Source: Pseudomonadota bacterium
GTDB taxonomy: Bacteria; Pseudomonadota; Gammaproteobacteria; Burkholderiales; Burkholderiaceae_F
Reading direction: 5' to 3'
NCBI GenBank assembly: GCA_021838715.1
Contig: JAKCCX010000021.1
Location: 1-35,635 of the forward strand
Length of the DNA stretch: 35,635 bases
Shown here piece after piece: positions 7,857 to 16,779 of this stretch. Position numbers and translations under genes: made by a program. How positions within the stretch are numbered: the first letter of the stretch is position 1; every line of letters begins with the position of its first letter. The notes below the pieces were generated by a model that saw nothing but the letters and a program-made list of their open reading frames with translations, was not told the origin of the DNA and ran no database searches.

Positions 7857-7919
7857 GCGCGGAAAGTGTAATACTTGAAGGTTGTCGGCATTCCCTATTT
7901 CCTTTGAGGCGATTTCATC
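7857..7919. promoter_or_regulatory. Divergent copC / bioB promoter region
   Basis: Only 63 bp separate the copC and bioB starts, so both promoters must be packed here or reach into the genes. It is more AT-rich than its surroundings (GTGTAATACTTGAAG at about 7866-7880), which could supply a -10 box in either direction. GAGGCG (7905-7910) serves as the bioB SD. No BirA, CueR or CopR box was recognised. Confidence 0.45.
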
Positions 7920-8876
7920 ATGTCGGTTCCCCAACCGCAGTGGACCCAGGAACACATCGAGGCGCTATTTGCACTTCCATTCAATGACCTGCTGTTTCGC
8001 GCGCAGCAGGTGCACCGCGAGCACTTCGATCCCAACGCGGTCCAACTCTCGACCCTGCTTTCGATCAAGACGGGGGGATGCAGCGAAGACTGCGCCTATT
8101 GTTCGCAGTCGAGCCGCAACGACACCGGTCTGCCGGCGGAAAAGCTCATGCCCGTCGCCGAGGTCGTCGATGCGGCCCGTTCGGCAAGGCAGGCCGGGGC
8201 AACCCGCTTCTGCATGGGCGCGGCATGGCGCAGTCCCCAGGATCGCCATATCGATGCGCTCGCGCAGATGATCCGGGAAGTCAAGGAACTGGGTATGGAA
8301 ACCTGCATGACGCTGGGCATGCTCGACGACGCTCAGGCGCAGGCGCTCAAAGAGGCGGGGCTCGATTACTACAACCACAACCTCGACACCGATCCGGAGT
8401 ACTACGGATCGATCATCACGACGCGCACCTATGACGACCGGCTGCGCACGCTGCGCAGCGTGCGCGATGCCGGCATCAAGATCTGCTGCGGCGGCATCCT
8501 CGGCATGGGCGAGTCGCGCCGCCACCGTGCCGGCCTGATCGAACAGCTCGCCAATCTCGACCCCTACCCGGAATCGGTGCCCATCAACCAACTCGTTCCG
8601 ATCGCCGGCACCCCGCTCGCCGACGCCGCCCCGCTCGATCCGATCGAATTCGTGCGCACCATCGCCGTGGCGCGCATCACCATGCCGCGCGCGCACATCC
8701 GTCTTTCGGCCGGCCGGGAACAGATGGGCGATGCGACCCAGGCGCTGGCCTACCTTGCGGGGGCGAATTCGATCTTCTATGGCGAGCGCCTGCTGACCAC
8801 CAACAATGCCGCCGAAAACAAGGACCGTGACCTGCTCCAACGCCTGGGCATCCGCGCGGAATCGCTGAACGACTGA
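7920..8876 (+). CDS. bioB: Biotin synthase
   Basis: This 318-aa radical-SAM enzyme inserts sulfur into dethiobiotin to make biotin. The CxxxCxxC motif for the SAM-bound [4Fe-4S] cluster is at C54, C58 and C61 ([12 protein letters not shown]). The [2Fe-2S] ligands expected for BioB are present as C98, C129, C189 and R261. The [12 protein letters not shown] segment and the [12 protein letters not shown]-terminal segment are also family-typical. The start has GAGGCG about 9 bp upstream. bioA, bioF and bioD are not in the window, so bioB is separated from the rest of the pathway here. It is divergent from copC. It is probably followed by its own transcript end, since the next gene has a separate structured leader. 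Confidence 0.97.
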   Translation: MSVPQPQWTQEHIEALFALPFNDLLFRAQQVHREHFDPNAVQLSTLLSIKTGGCSEDCAYCSQSSRNDTGLPAEKLMPVAEVVDAARSARQAGATRFCMGAAWRSPQDRHIDALAQMIREVKELGMETCMTLGMLDDAQAQALKEAGLDYYNHNLDTDPEYYGSIITTRTYDDRLRTLRSVRDAGIKICCGGILGMGESRRHRAGLIEQLANLDPYPESVPINQLVPIAGTPLADAAPLDPIEFVRTIAVARITMPRAHIRLSAGREQMGDATQALAYLAGANSIFYGERLLTTNNAAENKDRDLLQRLGIRAESLND

Positions 8877-8955
8877 CACCCCGTACGAGGAACCCGCGCA
8901 ACCCCATGAATCCACACGGGTTATAACGGAATTAGATGCAACTGCAAATTAGAAT

Positions 8956-9062
8956 CGATCTCGCTCGCAAGAGCCTACGAACCGGAAACGATCCGGTCGG
9001 CAGGCATGAGATCGCGAAGCCGGACGCGATGCATGCCGCATCCAACAATTTCCGGCAGGGAG
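8956..9062 (+). ncRNA. Putative structured cis-regulatory leader RNA upstream of the 48-aa membrane protein gene
   Basis: Read by eye, the leader can form several mutually consistent or competing helices. CGATCTC (8956-8962) pairs with GAGATCG (9008-9014), closing a junction that holds GCTC-GCAA-GAGC (8963-8974, a GNRA tetraloop) and ACCGG/CCGGT (8981-8985/8993-8997). An alternative hairpin, GGCATG (9003-9008)/CATGCC (9032-9037) stacked on ATCGCG (9011-9016)/CGCGAT (9025-9030), uses the same 3' strand. The apical-loop bases GCCGGA (9019-9024) are fully complementary to TCCGGC (9051-9056), which touches the SD AGGGAG (9057-9062). This exclusive switching plus a pseudoknot beside the SD is riboswitch-like. 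I could not match it to a known class. A possible -10, TATAAC, is at 8922-8927. Confidence 0.5.
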
Positions 9063-9069
9063 TCACCGC

Positions 9070-9216
9070 ATGCACCAAGTCATTCACTACGGCCAAGTCC
9101 AGGCCTTCCTGCACGATCCGGCGACCGCGCCGCTGATGCCCTACATGATCCCGTTCCTGATCCTCACCGCCGTGTTCCTCGTCGCGACCGCGATGGGCGC
9201 GAAGGAACCCAACTAA
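9070..9216 (+). CDS. 48-aa single-pass membrane protein, unknown
   Basis: The open frame ATG 9070 to TAA 9214-9216 encodes 48 residues: MHQVIHYGQVQAFLHDPATA, then a hydrophobic segment from about 21 to 43 (LMPYMIPFLILTAVFLVATA), then GAKEPN. It is preceded at ideal spacing by a strong SD (AGGGAG, 9057-9062) and followed 16 bp after the stop by a perfect 12-bp hairpin, so it looks like a real monocistronic gene. The histidine- and glutamine-rich N-terminus and short polar C-terminus suggest a bitopic protein. Such sizes are seen in accessory subunits of respiratory or transport complexes, but no family was recognised and no function is assigned. Confidence 0.72.
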   Translation: MHQVIHYGQVQAFLHDPATAPLMPYMIPFLILTAVFLVATAMGAKEPN

Positions 9217-9232
9217 CCAGCCATTCCGGTTC

Positions 9233-9259
9233 GGATCGGGCCGCGATGCGGCCCGATCC
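9233..9259 (+). terminator. Terminator hairpin of the 48-aa protein gene
   Basis: Bases 9233-9244 (GGATCGGGCCGC) pair perfectly with 9248-9259 around a 3-base loop. A pyrimidine-rich tail (TTTCCTCTTCCCC from 9261) follows. This is a strong rho-independent-type end 16 bp past the stop codon. Confidence 0.8.
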
Positions 9260-9273
9260 ATTTCCTCTTCCCC

Positions 9274-9302
9274 AAAAAAAAACAGGCCGCACGAAGGCGG
9301 CC
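9274..9302 (-). terminator. Intrinsic terminator for minus-strand transcription
   Basis: On the minus strand, GGCCGC (9302-9297), a 6-base loop and GCGGCC (9290-9285) are followed by TGTTTTTTTTTGGGG. This is a textbook stem plus U-tract. It lies about 265 bp beyond the stop of the minus-strand MFS gene. On the plus strand the same stem is followed only by mixed T-rich sequence. Confidence 0.8.
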
Positions 9303-9567
9303 GAGTTCTGGTTTTGATTTTCCTTGGTGTAGTTATCATTTCGGCCGTTTCCCGGCCATTCCCCCCGTCTCCCTCCTCGCAATTCCGGTCCAGCGGGTCC
9401 GACGCAGCGACACCCGCCTCACGCAAGGCCCGCAGCATATTGGGGTCGTGACGGCTGAACAAGTTGCAGCGCGATCCGTTCGTTGCTTTCCCGCAACGGA
9501 ACGCAGATCCCCCGAGCAATCCATCGTCCACGCGGTCCGATTCCGGATCCGATTCGGGCCTTCCTGC
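9303..9567 (-). other. 265-bp non-coding stretch between the MFS stop and its terminator; possible 3' UTR or small RNA
   Basis: No frame here shows family resemblance or a good SD-start pair; the minus-strand open frames run through the terminator hairpin. On the minus strand there is a small hairpin near 9482-9502 (CGTTGC/GCAACG), a GGCCGGGAAACGGCC stem-loop near 9342-9356, and a direct repeat GAATCGGA near 9540-9560. The stretch ends in the strong terminator at 9274-9302. A long 3' UTR of the MFS gene or a separate small RNA are both possible. Confidence 0.35.
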
Positions 9568-10794
9568 TCAGCGCACCCGGACCGCGGCACCCGTCGCCAC
9601 CACCAGCAGCACCGCCACCGACGCCATCGCCCAGGAAAAATGGCCACCGTCGAGCAGGCGTCCAATCGCGAGCGGAATGGTCGCCACGCCGATATCGAGC
9701 CCCGAATACACGAATCCGTACACGCGGCCGAACGCGGCGGCGCCGAACCGCGACGCCGCCGCGTGCCGGACCAGCAGATCACGACTCGGCCCCGCGACCC
9801 CGGTGCCGAATCCCAGGATTGCCATCGCCGGCAGCAACACGGCCACCGCCAACGCCTTCATCGCCAATTGCGCCGGCACCACGGCAGCCAGCAGCAACGC
9901 CACCGCAATGATGCGGTCACTGCGCGCGACATGGCTCGCGAGAAATCCGCCCGCCAACATGCCCGCGGCGCTGCCAAGGAGATACGCCGTCAGCGCCGCG
10001 CTGCCCAGCTCGATCGAGATCGGGTACAGATGGGCAAGGATGGTGGGGGCAAAGTTCTGCAGGATTCCCGCAGCCCCGGTGGAAAAGTAGAAAAAGGCGA
10101 AACAGGTCCAGACCGTCGCCGATCGCAGAAAGCCGAGGCGGCTCGGGGAGGGGGAGGCACCCGGTGCCGGGCCATGCGTTCCGCCGCCGTGCGCGGCGTG
10201 CGCCGGGGACACGGCGAGGTGCCCGCGCTGCGTCCACAGGAAGCCGCCGACGAGTGCCGCGGCGGCGCTGGCGGCGAATCCCGCCGCATGCCAGCCCGCC
10301 GCGGCGCCGACCGCGGCCATGAACGACGCTCCGGCCGCCCAACCGAGGTTGCCGACCAGACCGTGCATCGCAAACGCGTGGCCCAGACGACCCGCCGACA
10401 CCCGACGATTGAGAATCGTGAAATCGGCCGGATGGAAAATCGAATTGCCGGCACCGGCCAGCGCCGCCGCGACCACCAGGCCGGCGTAGGAATGCGCGAA
10501 CCCCAGCGCGACCCCGGAAACAGCAAGCAAGGCGATCGCGCCCAGCAACATGCGCAGCGCGCCGACGCGATCGACGGCAAACCCCGCCAACGCCTGTCCG
10601 GTGCCGCTCACCGCGAAAAACACCGTCGTCAGAAAGGCCACGTCCGTGAACCGCAGGCCCAGGTCGTGCATGATCCAGGGAAACAACGGCGGCAACAGCA
10701 GGTGGAAGAAGTGCGAGGTGCCGTGGGCCAGACTTACGAGTCCGACGGTGCTTGCATCCCCACGCCAGGTGCGCGGAAGCGTAGCGTCGTGCAT
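9568..10794 (-). CDS. Major facilitator superfamily transporter, fosmidomycin-resistance (Fsr)-like
   Basis: This protein of about 408 aa has twelve likely membrane helices. It resembles Fsr-type MFS carriers: SLAHGTSHFFHLLLPPLFPW in helix 1, the FAVDRVGALRML loop after helix 2, and HPADFTILNRRVS with GHAFAMHGLVGNLGWA in helices 4-5. The start MHDATLPRTW (ATG 10794) is preferred over an in-frame start at 10833, which would overlap the divergent gene. Substrate cannot be read from sequence; Fsr relatives export fosmidomycin or unrelated small molecules. The first 37 bp upstream are shared with the divergent DUF2863 gene. Its transcript probably continues to the terminator at 9302-9274. Confidence 0.85.
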   Translation of the reverse strand: MHDATLPRTWRGDASTVGLVSLAHGTSHFFHLLLPPLFPWIMHDLGLRFTDVAFLTTVFFAVSGTGQALAGFAVDRVGALRMLLGAIALLAVSGVALGFAHSYAGLVVAAALAGAGNSIFHPADFTILNRRVSAGRLGHAFAMHGLVGNLGWAAGASFMAAVGAAAGWHAAGFAASAAAALVGGFLWTQRGHLAVSPAHAAHGGGTHGPAPGASPSPSRLGFLRSATVWTCFAFFYFSTGAAGILQNFAPTILAHLYPISIELGSAALTAYLLGSAAGMLAGGFLASHVARSDRIIAVALLLAAVVPAQLAMKALAVAVLLPAMAILGFGTGVAGPSRDLLVRHAAASRFGAAAFGRVYGFVYSGLDIGVATIPLAIGRLLDGGHFSWAMASVAVLLVVATGAAVRVR

Positions 10795-10831
10795 GGTGCG
10801 ATAATAGACGGCTTTCCAACCGGAACTTCCC

Positions 10832-12022
10832 ATGCGCCGATCGCGTTACTTTTCCCGCGCCCGCCACCACGCGGACGCGGAAACCCTGTCCAAGCTCGCG
10901 CGCCGCATGTCCGAATCCGGCAGCCGGATCGAGGATCGGATCTGGGAACGACGTCTGGTCGAATTGATCAATGACCGCCTTGCCCGCGGCTTCGACGAGG
11001 TGATCGATGCCGCACTGGACGACCTGGCCACCAACCATGCCGGCGCGTACGACGACCTGGCCGATCTCGCCGAGTCCTGCGCCGAAAGCGGCGCACTCGA
11101 AATCGAGGACAAGCGCTACGAGGGCCTGTTGATCGCTCTGCCCGTGCTCGCCTGGTCGCGCTACAAGCTGCCGTCCGGCCCCCTTCCGGCGGCGGTGGTC
11201 GACAACGCAACGGTGCAGATCGGTGCGCACCTCGCCGCGCGCGGTGCGCGCTGTGCGGTCGCCGACACGTTCTACTCCATCGACCAATTGCCCGAATCGC
11301 TTGGCGAGGTGCGCGACGTCGCGGAGTCGCTGTTCGAGGCCGCGACGCGCGGCCAGCCGCTCAAGGTCGACCAGAAATCGCTGCGCGAACCCATCCTCAT
11401 GCTCGCCGACTCGCGCTACCTGCTCGCCGCCATCGTCGTTCCCGAGGGCACGCCTGTGTATCACTGGCAGGAAACCGGCGTCGACCCCGACTCGAAGTCG
11501 GCGGCGGAAGAGGCCTTCGCCGAGCAGCTGACCAGCGTCCTGGCGCCGGTGATGACAGGATGCCGCTACCGCGTGCTGGCGCCCAATGCGTTCCATGCGG
11601 CGCTGCGTTTCGGCGACCGCGAGTTGCGGGCATTTTCGCTCGATGCAGCCGTGTCGTACCTCAAGCTCACCTACGAACTGCTGCCCACCTCGCTGCAGAC
11701 AACCATCGCACCGTACGAAAACAAGCGCGACCGGCCGGCGACCGAACTGCGGATCGGCATCTCGCGCGCCGACGACGACGACGCGGTGATCGAAGGCGTC
11801 GTCTGGCCGCTGCTGGGCGACGACGAAGAGCAGGCGACGGAAGAGGTGGAAGCGGCGATCAAACGCATGGGCATCCACAAGATCGTGACCCACGCCCACC
11901 GGTTCCCGCTCGAATACTGCGACGATTGCGGCGCGCCGATGTTTCCCAACCCATCAGGCCACTCCGTGCATACGGAACCGATGGAGGACGACGGCGACCG
12001 GCCGGCGAGTCCGCTGCACTGA
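10832..12022 (+). CDS. DUF2863 family protein
   Basis: This 396-aa soluble protein resembles DUF2863 proteins, a family I know only from Betaproteobacteria and whose function is unknown. Family-like features are the start (MRRSRYFSRARHHADAETL), the segment ESGSRIEDRIWERRLVELI, the acidic stretch DDDDAVIEGVVWPLLGDDEE, and a C-terminal CDDCGAPMFPNPSG containing a CxxC pair that may bind metal. No signal peptide or membrane segment is seen. A GATAATAG box near 10801-10808 could be its -10. The SEC-C gene follows after 11 bp, so the two are probably one operon. Confidence 0.85.
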   Translation: MRRSRYFSRARHHADAETLSKLARRMSESGSRIEDRIWERRLVELINDRLARGFDEVIDAALDDLATNHAGAYDDLADLAESCAESGALEIEDKRYEGLLIALPVLAWSRYKLPSGPLPAAVVDNATVQIGAHLAARGARCAVADTFYSIDQLPESLGEVRDVAESLFEAATRGQPLKVDQKSLREPILMLADSRYLLAAIVVPEGTPVYHWQETGVDPDSKSAAEEAFAEQLTSVLAPVMTGCRYRVLAPNAFHAALRFGDRELRAFSLDAAVSYLKLTYELLPTSLQTTIAPYENKRDRPATELRIGISRADDDDAVIEGVVWPLLGDDEEQATEEVEAAIKRMGIHKIVTHAHRFPLEYCDDCGAPMFPNPSGHSVHTEPMEDDGDRPASPLH

Positions 12023-12033
12023 AAGGCGACGGA

Positions 12034-12763
<730 letters not shown>

Positions 12764-12780
<17 letters not shown>

Positions 12781-13627
12781 GCGGCGCGGCGGGCGCCTCG
12801 CCGGGGCGCCGCGAAGCCGGGAAATCCACCCGGCGCCGACGCTCGAACAGGCACACCGCCGCGGCGGCGGCAACGTTGAGCGACTCCACCGAACCGCTGG
12901 TCGGAATGCACACGCGCCGCGCGCACACCGCGAGGGACTCCACGGTGATCCCCGCCCCCTCGCCGCCCAGGATCCAGCCGACCGGACGGCCCGCGGGCAG
13001 CTCGGCCTCCCACAGCGGCGCGGCATCGTGCGCAACGGCGGCGATCCACTCGCCCCGGAGCATGGCGGGCAGTTCGTGCGCCGCGACGTGTTCATGGATG
13101 GCGATCCGGAAATGGGCTCCCATTCCCGATCGCAACACTTTCGGCGCCCAGAGTCCGGCCGTATTCGCCGACGCCAGCACATGGCGGATCCCTGCCGCCG
13201 CCGCGGTGCGCAGCAGGGTTCCGGCATTGCCGGGGTCCTGGACCCCGTCCAGATACAGGAGATCCTCGTCGGCGGCATGCGGGCACTCGGGACGCGGCAC
13301 CGGCACCAGCAGCGTCAGACCGGCGCCCCGCTCCACCGGTGCGATCCGGTCATACAGCGCCGGGGCGATTTCGTGGCACGGCGGACTGCCGCCCGACGCC
13401 CCTCGCGTACGCAGCAGGTCCTGCACCATCGCCGCCACCGCGCCCTGCGCGGCAGCCCCGCGGCGCACGAGGATCGCCTCGACGGGAAACCCGGCATCCC
13501 CCGCCGCCTGCGCCAAATGAAGCCCTTCCGCCAAGGTCTGACCGAACTCGCGCGCCGCCCGCGGCGCCGTCGCGATCCGCAACCAACGGCGGTACGAGGG
13601 GTTCGATTCGGAGGTGATCGCGATCAC
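12764..13627 (-). CDS. TrmH/SpoU-family RNA 2'-O-methyltransferase
   Basis: This 287-aa protein has the three SPOUT motifs in order: [32 protein letters not shown], and [18 protein letters not shown]. The last two form the knotted SAM-binding site. An N-terminal substrate-binding part ([20 protein letters not shown]) resembles the RNA 2'-O ribose methyltransferase substrate-binding domain. The target is probably rRNA or tRNA and cannot be specified. I chose the GTG at 13627, which overlaps the rnhB stop as GTGA and so indicates translational coupling; a TTG at 13639 is also in frame. This is the last gene of the large minus-strand cluster. Confidence 0.9.
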
Positions 13628-14232
13628 GGCCGGAACCAATCCAGGCTACGGTCGGCGCGCGCCGCCGCGTCGCGTACCGGCGCGAAGGAGCGGCGATGTG
13701 CCGGACACGGCCCGCGCTCGCGCAGCAGCGCCAGGTGCCGCGGCGTGGGGTAGCCGAAATGGTCGGCGAATCCATACCCCGGATACTCGGCGTCAAGCGC
13801 GCGCAACAGCGCATCGCGATGGGTTTTCGCAAGGATCGACGCGCAACTGATTGCGGGCTCGGTGGCGTCGCCGCCGACGATCGCGCGCGCGCCAATGGCA
13901 AGGCGCGGCAACGTATTGCCGTCGATCAGCGCGAATTCGGCGGCGGGCGACAGCGCCTCGACGGCGCGCCGCATCGCCAGCAGGCTTGCCTGCAGAATGT
14001 TGTGCGTATCGATCTCCTCGACACTCGCGACCGCCACGCTCCAGGCCAGCGCGCGTTCGCGGATGCCTTCCGCCAGCCGTTCGCGCTGCCGCGCCGACAG
14101 ACGCTTCGAATCCCGCGCCCCCTCGATCGGCCGATCGGGGTGCAGGATGACCGCCGCAGCCACGACCGGACCCGCGAGCGGCCCGCGTCCGGCCTCATCG
14201 ACGCCGGCAACGTACTGCATGGGTTCCCTCAT
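13624..14232 (-). CDS. rnhB: Ribonuclease HII
   Basis: This 202-aa enzyme cleaves RNA in RNA-DNA hybrids and at single ribonucleotides in DNA. The catalytic D12-E13 lies in [14 protein letters not shown]. Other conserved parts are [15 protein letters not shown], the [13 protein letters not shown] motif, and [16 protein letters not shown]. The start ATG 14232 has a GAGGG SD; a second ATG at 14220 is possible. It begins 10 bp after lpxB and overlaps the following methyltransferase gene by 4 bp, consistent with translational coupling. The lpxB-rnhB order is the classical proteobacterial one. Confidence 0.96.
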   Translation of the reverse strand: MREPMQYVAGVDEAGRGPLAGPVVAAAVILHPDRPIEGARDSKRLSARQRERLAEGIRERALAWSVAVASVEEIDTHNILQASLLAMRRAVEALSPAAEFALIDGNTLPRLAIGARAIVGGDATEPAISCASILAKTHRDALLRALDAEYPGYGFADHFGYPTPRHLALLRERGPCPAHRRSFAPVRDAAARADRSLDWFRP

Positions 14233-14242
14233 GGACGCACCC

Positions 14243-15412
14243 TCACCCCCGCCGCGCCGTCTCGATCGTCTGCAGGATCGCCGCCGTCGCCAAGACCGGC
14301 GTATCGCGCCGCAACGACTCGTGCATCGCGCAATAGCGCTCGTGCAGACGCCGCCGCCCTGCCTCGTCTGCCAGCACGTCGAGCAAGGCCCGGGCAATCG
14401 CCGGCGCCGTCGCCTGCTCCTGCAACCGTTCCGGAACGATCGTCTCGCCGGCCAGGATGTTGGGCAAACCCACCCACGGCAGGTAGCCTCCGATCCGCCG
14501 CATGATCCACGCCGAAGACGCCGGCATGCGGTAGGCGATCACCATGGGACGCTTGTAGAGCGCGGCTTCCAGCGTCGCCGTGCCGCTGGCGACCAGCACC
14601 CCGTCGCAGGCTTCCAGACAGTCATGGGAACGGCCGTCGAACCAGTGCAGGCGCTCCTGCACTTCCGGGCGCGACGCGATCTGCGACTCCACCATCGCCC
14701 GCAGACTGCGGTCGGCCACCGGCAGCAGGAACCGCGCGGCGGGATGCGCGCGCGCGATCTCCCGCGCCGCGTCCAGGAATACCGGACCGATGTACTCCAC
14801 CTCGGCACGCCGGCTTCCGGGCAGCAGCGCGACGATCGGGGATCCCCTCCCGGCAGCGCCGTCCAGCCCCAGCCGCGCGCGGGCGGCCTCCGCATCCGGA
14901 TCCATCGGAATCTCGCTCGCCATCGGATGACCGACATAGCTCGCCGGGATCCCGGCCCGATGGTAGATCTCCTGCTCGAACGGAAACACCAGCAGCACGC
15001 GGTCGGCGGCCTTGCGGATCCGCTCGATGCGCCCGCCGCGCCACGCCCAGATCGACGGGCTCACGTAGTGCACCGTCGGGATCCCCGCGCCCCGCGCCTT
15101 CGCCTCCAGCGCAAGATTGAAATCCGGCGAATCGACCCCGACCAGCGCCGCACAACGGCTCGCGACCAGACGGTCGAACACGCCCCGGCGCAGCCGCAAC
15201 AGGCGGGGCAGTTCCCGCAACACCTCGACGTACCCGCGCACGGAAAGCTCGCGCACGTGATGCCACGCCTCGCAGCCCGCCGCGACCATGCGATCGCCCG
15301 CGATTCCCGCTGCCGCGTACGGCGGATCGTGCCGCCGCAGCGCCGCGACCACCGGCGCCGCGAGCAGATCCCCGGAAGCCTCCCCGGCTACGAAAGCGAT
15401 GCGCTCAGACAT
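14243..15412 (-). CDS. lpxB: Lipid-A-disaccharide synthase
   Basis: This 389-aa GT19 glycosyltransferase (E. coli 382 aa) joins UDP-diacylglucosamine and lipid X to make the lipid A disaccharide at the inner membrane. Signatures are the N-terminal [51 protein letters not shown] and [20 protein letters not shown]. The ATG 15412 gives a native start ([11 protein letters not shown]); the longer in-frame extension overlaps lpxA and was rejected. There is a 62-bp gap from lpxA and no clear SD before the start. The stop lies inside a GGGGGTGAGGGTG string that also supplies the rnhB SD. Confidence 0.97.
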   Translation of the reverse strand: MSERIAFVAGEASGDLLAAPVVAALRRHDPPYAAAGIAGDRMVAAGCEAWHHVRELSVRGYVEVLRELPRLLRLRRGVFDRLVASRCAALVGVDSPDFNLALEAKARGAGIPTVHYVSPSIWAWRGGRIERIRKAADRVLLVFPFEQEIYHRAGIPASYVGHPMASEIPMDPDAEAARARLGLDGAAGRGSPIVALLPGSRRAEVEYIGPVFLDAAREIARAHPAARFLLPVADRSLRAMVESQIASRPEVQERLHWFDGRSHDCLEACDGVLVASGTATLEAALYKRPMVIAYRMPASSAWIMRRIGGYLPWVGLPNILAGETIVPERLQEQATAPAIARALLDVLADEAGRRRLHERYCAMHESLRRDTPVLATAAILQTIETARRG

Positions 15413-15474
15413 GGGGAAAATTCGATGCGATGGCGCAAGACCGGTCCGCGCAGAGCATTTCGTTCCGCGCGGCC

Positions 15475-16266
15475 TTAGCGAACGATCCCCCGCCCCGGCA
15501 CCGCCAGAAACTCGGTGAAAACCCGCAACACCGCCGCGCAATCGTCCGCAAGTTCCGCGATCCGCGATTCCAGCGCCGCGCGCGCCTCGGCCAGCGGCAG
15601 ATTTTCCCGATACACGGTGCGATACGCGCGCCGCAGTTCCGCAATCGCCTCCGCCGAAAACCCGCGCCGCCGCAGCCCCTCGACATGAACGCCATGGGCC
15701 TGCGCCGGATTCCCGCTGCACATCACGTAGGGCGGCAGATCCTGCAACAGAATCGTGCCGCCGCCGCACATCGTATGCAGGCCCACCCGCACGAACTGAT
15801 GCACGGCCGACATGCCGCCGATGATCGCGTAGTCGGCCACCTGCACGTGCCCCGCCAGTTGGACCGCGTTGGCGAGAATCGTGTTGCTGCCCACGACGCA
15901 GTCATGCGCAACGTGAACGTAGCCCATGATCCAGTTGTCCGACCCGATCCGGGTCACGCCGCCGCCCTGCACCGTCCCGGTGTTGATCAGGCAGTGCTCG
16001 CGGAACAGGTTGCCGTCGCCGATGACGAGTTGCGTGTCTTCGCCGGCATATTTCTTGTCCTGCGGCTCGGTGCCGATCGAGCTGAAGGGAAAAATGCGAT
16101 TGTTGGCGCCGAGGACGGTGTTCCCGGCCAGTACGGCGTGCGCGCCGACCGAGGTTCCGGGTCCGACCCGCACCTTCGCGCCGATCAGCGCATACGGCCC
16201 GACGTCGACACCCTCGGCCAGTTCCGCGCCGTCCTCGACGATCGCCGTGGCATGCACCTTGGCCAT
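15475..16266 (-). CDS. lpxA: UDP-N-acetylglucosamine O-acyltransferase
   Basis: This 263-aa left-handed beta-helix trimer (E. coli 262 aa) catalyses the first step of lipid A synthesis. Hexapeptide repeats fill the first two thirds. The catalytic histidine is H121 in VHVAHDCVVG (E. coli H125). By my own offset alignment, the residue equivalent to E. coli G173 is G169 in HTMCGGGT. Glycine there goes with a deep acyl pocket (C12-C14) rather than the C10 of Pseudomonas; this is inference. The start lies 3 bp after the fabZ stop, so the two are tightly coupled. Confidence 0.97.
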   Translation of the reverse strand: MAKVHATAIVEDGAELAEGVDVGPYALIGAKVRVGPGTSVGAHAVLAGNTVLGANNRIFPFSSIGTEPQDKKYAGEDTQLVIGDGNLFREHCLINTGTVQGGGVTRIGSDNWIMGYVHVAHDCVVGSNTILANAVQLAGHVQVADYAIIGGMSAVHQFVRVGLHTMCGGGTILLQDLPPYVMCSGNPAQAHGVHVEGLRRRGFSAEAIAELRRAYRTVYRENLPLAEARAALESRIAELADDCAAVLRVFTEFLAVPGRGIVR

Positions 16267-16269
16267 CGA

Positions 16270-16779
16270 TCAGGCCCCCGGACCATTGCACAAGCCGCCG
16301 GAGGCCTCCGCAGCGCCCGCGCCGCCGCCGGTGCCCGGCGCCTCGACCTGCCGGTACGCACACATCAACTCCGCCTCGCAGGCGACCTGTCCGTCGACCA
16401 GCGTGCGGCCGAGGAATTTGGCGATGCCCCGCATCTCGCGTTCCATCGTCACCTCCAGGCGCATCTGGTCGCCGGGCATGATCGGCCGCTTGAAACGCGC
16501 CTTGTCGATGCCGGCGAAGTAGTAGAGCCCGTCGGAATGCGCCTTCTGCCCATGCGTCACGAACGCCAGGATCGCCGCCGCCTGTGCCATCGACTCGAGG
16601 ATCAGGACCCCGGGCATGACCGGATAGTGGGGGAAATGCCCGGTGAACACCGGCTCGTTGGCCGATACGTTCTTGAGCGCAACGATGCGCTTGCCGGATT
16701 CCACCTCCAGCACCCGATCGACCAGGATGATCGGAAAGCGGTGGGGCAGCAGGGACAGGATTTCGCGAATGTCCATCAT
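16270..16779 (-). CDS. fabZ: 3-hydroxyacyl-[ACP] dehydratase FabZ
   Basis: This 169-aa hot-dog-fold enzyme dehydrates 3-hydroxyacyl-ACP in fatty-acid elongation. It competes with LpxA and LpxD for the same hydroxyacyl-ACP pool. The catalytic H48 and E62 are in [20 protein letters not shown]. The protein is about 15-20 residues longer than typical FabZ. The extra part is a glycine/alanine-rich C-terminal tail ([16 protein letters not shown]), probably disordered. The start ATG 16779 overlaps the lpxD stop as ATGA; the second ATG at 16776 is an alternative. Confidence 0.96.
   Translation of the reverse strand: MMDIREILSLLPHRFPIILVDRVLEVESGKRIVALKNVSANEPVFTGHFPHYPVMPGVLILESMAQAAAILAFVTHGQKAHSDGLYYFAGIDKARFKRPIMPGDQMRLEVTMEREMRGIAKFLGRTLVDGQVACEAELMCAYRQVEAPGTGGGAGAAEASGGLCNGPGA

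Noticed and set aside
8956-9037. Hammerhead ribozyme or tRNA-like RNA
   Set aside because: The three-way junction lacks the CUGAUGA core of a hammerhead, and there is no cloverleaf with an anticodon arm.
8932-9531. 199-aa minus-strand frame
   Set aside because: It runs through both terminators and the antisense of the 48-aa gene, and has no SD or recognisable domain.
9448-10974. 508-aa plus-strand frame across the MFS gene
   Set aside because: Antisense shadow of the transporter with low-complexity Arg/Gln/Gly-rich translation.
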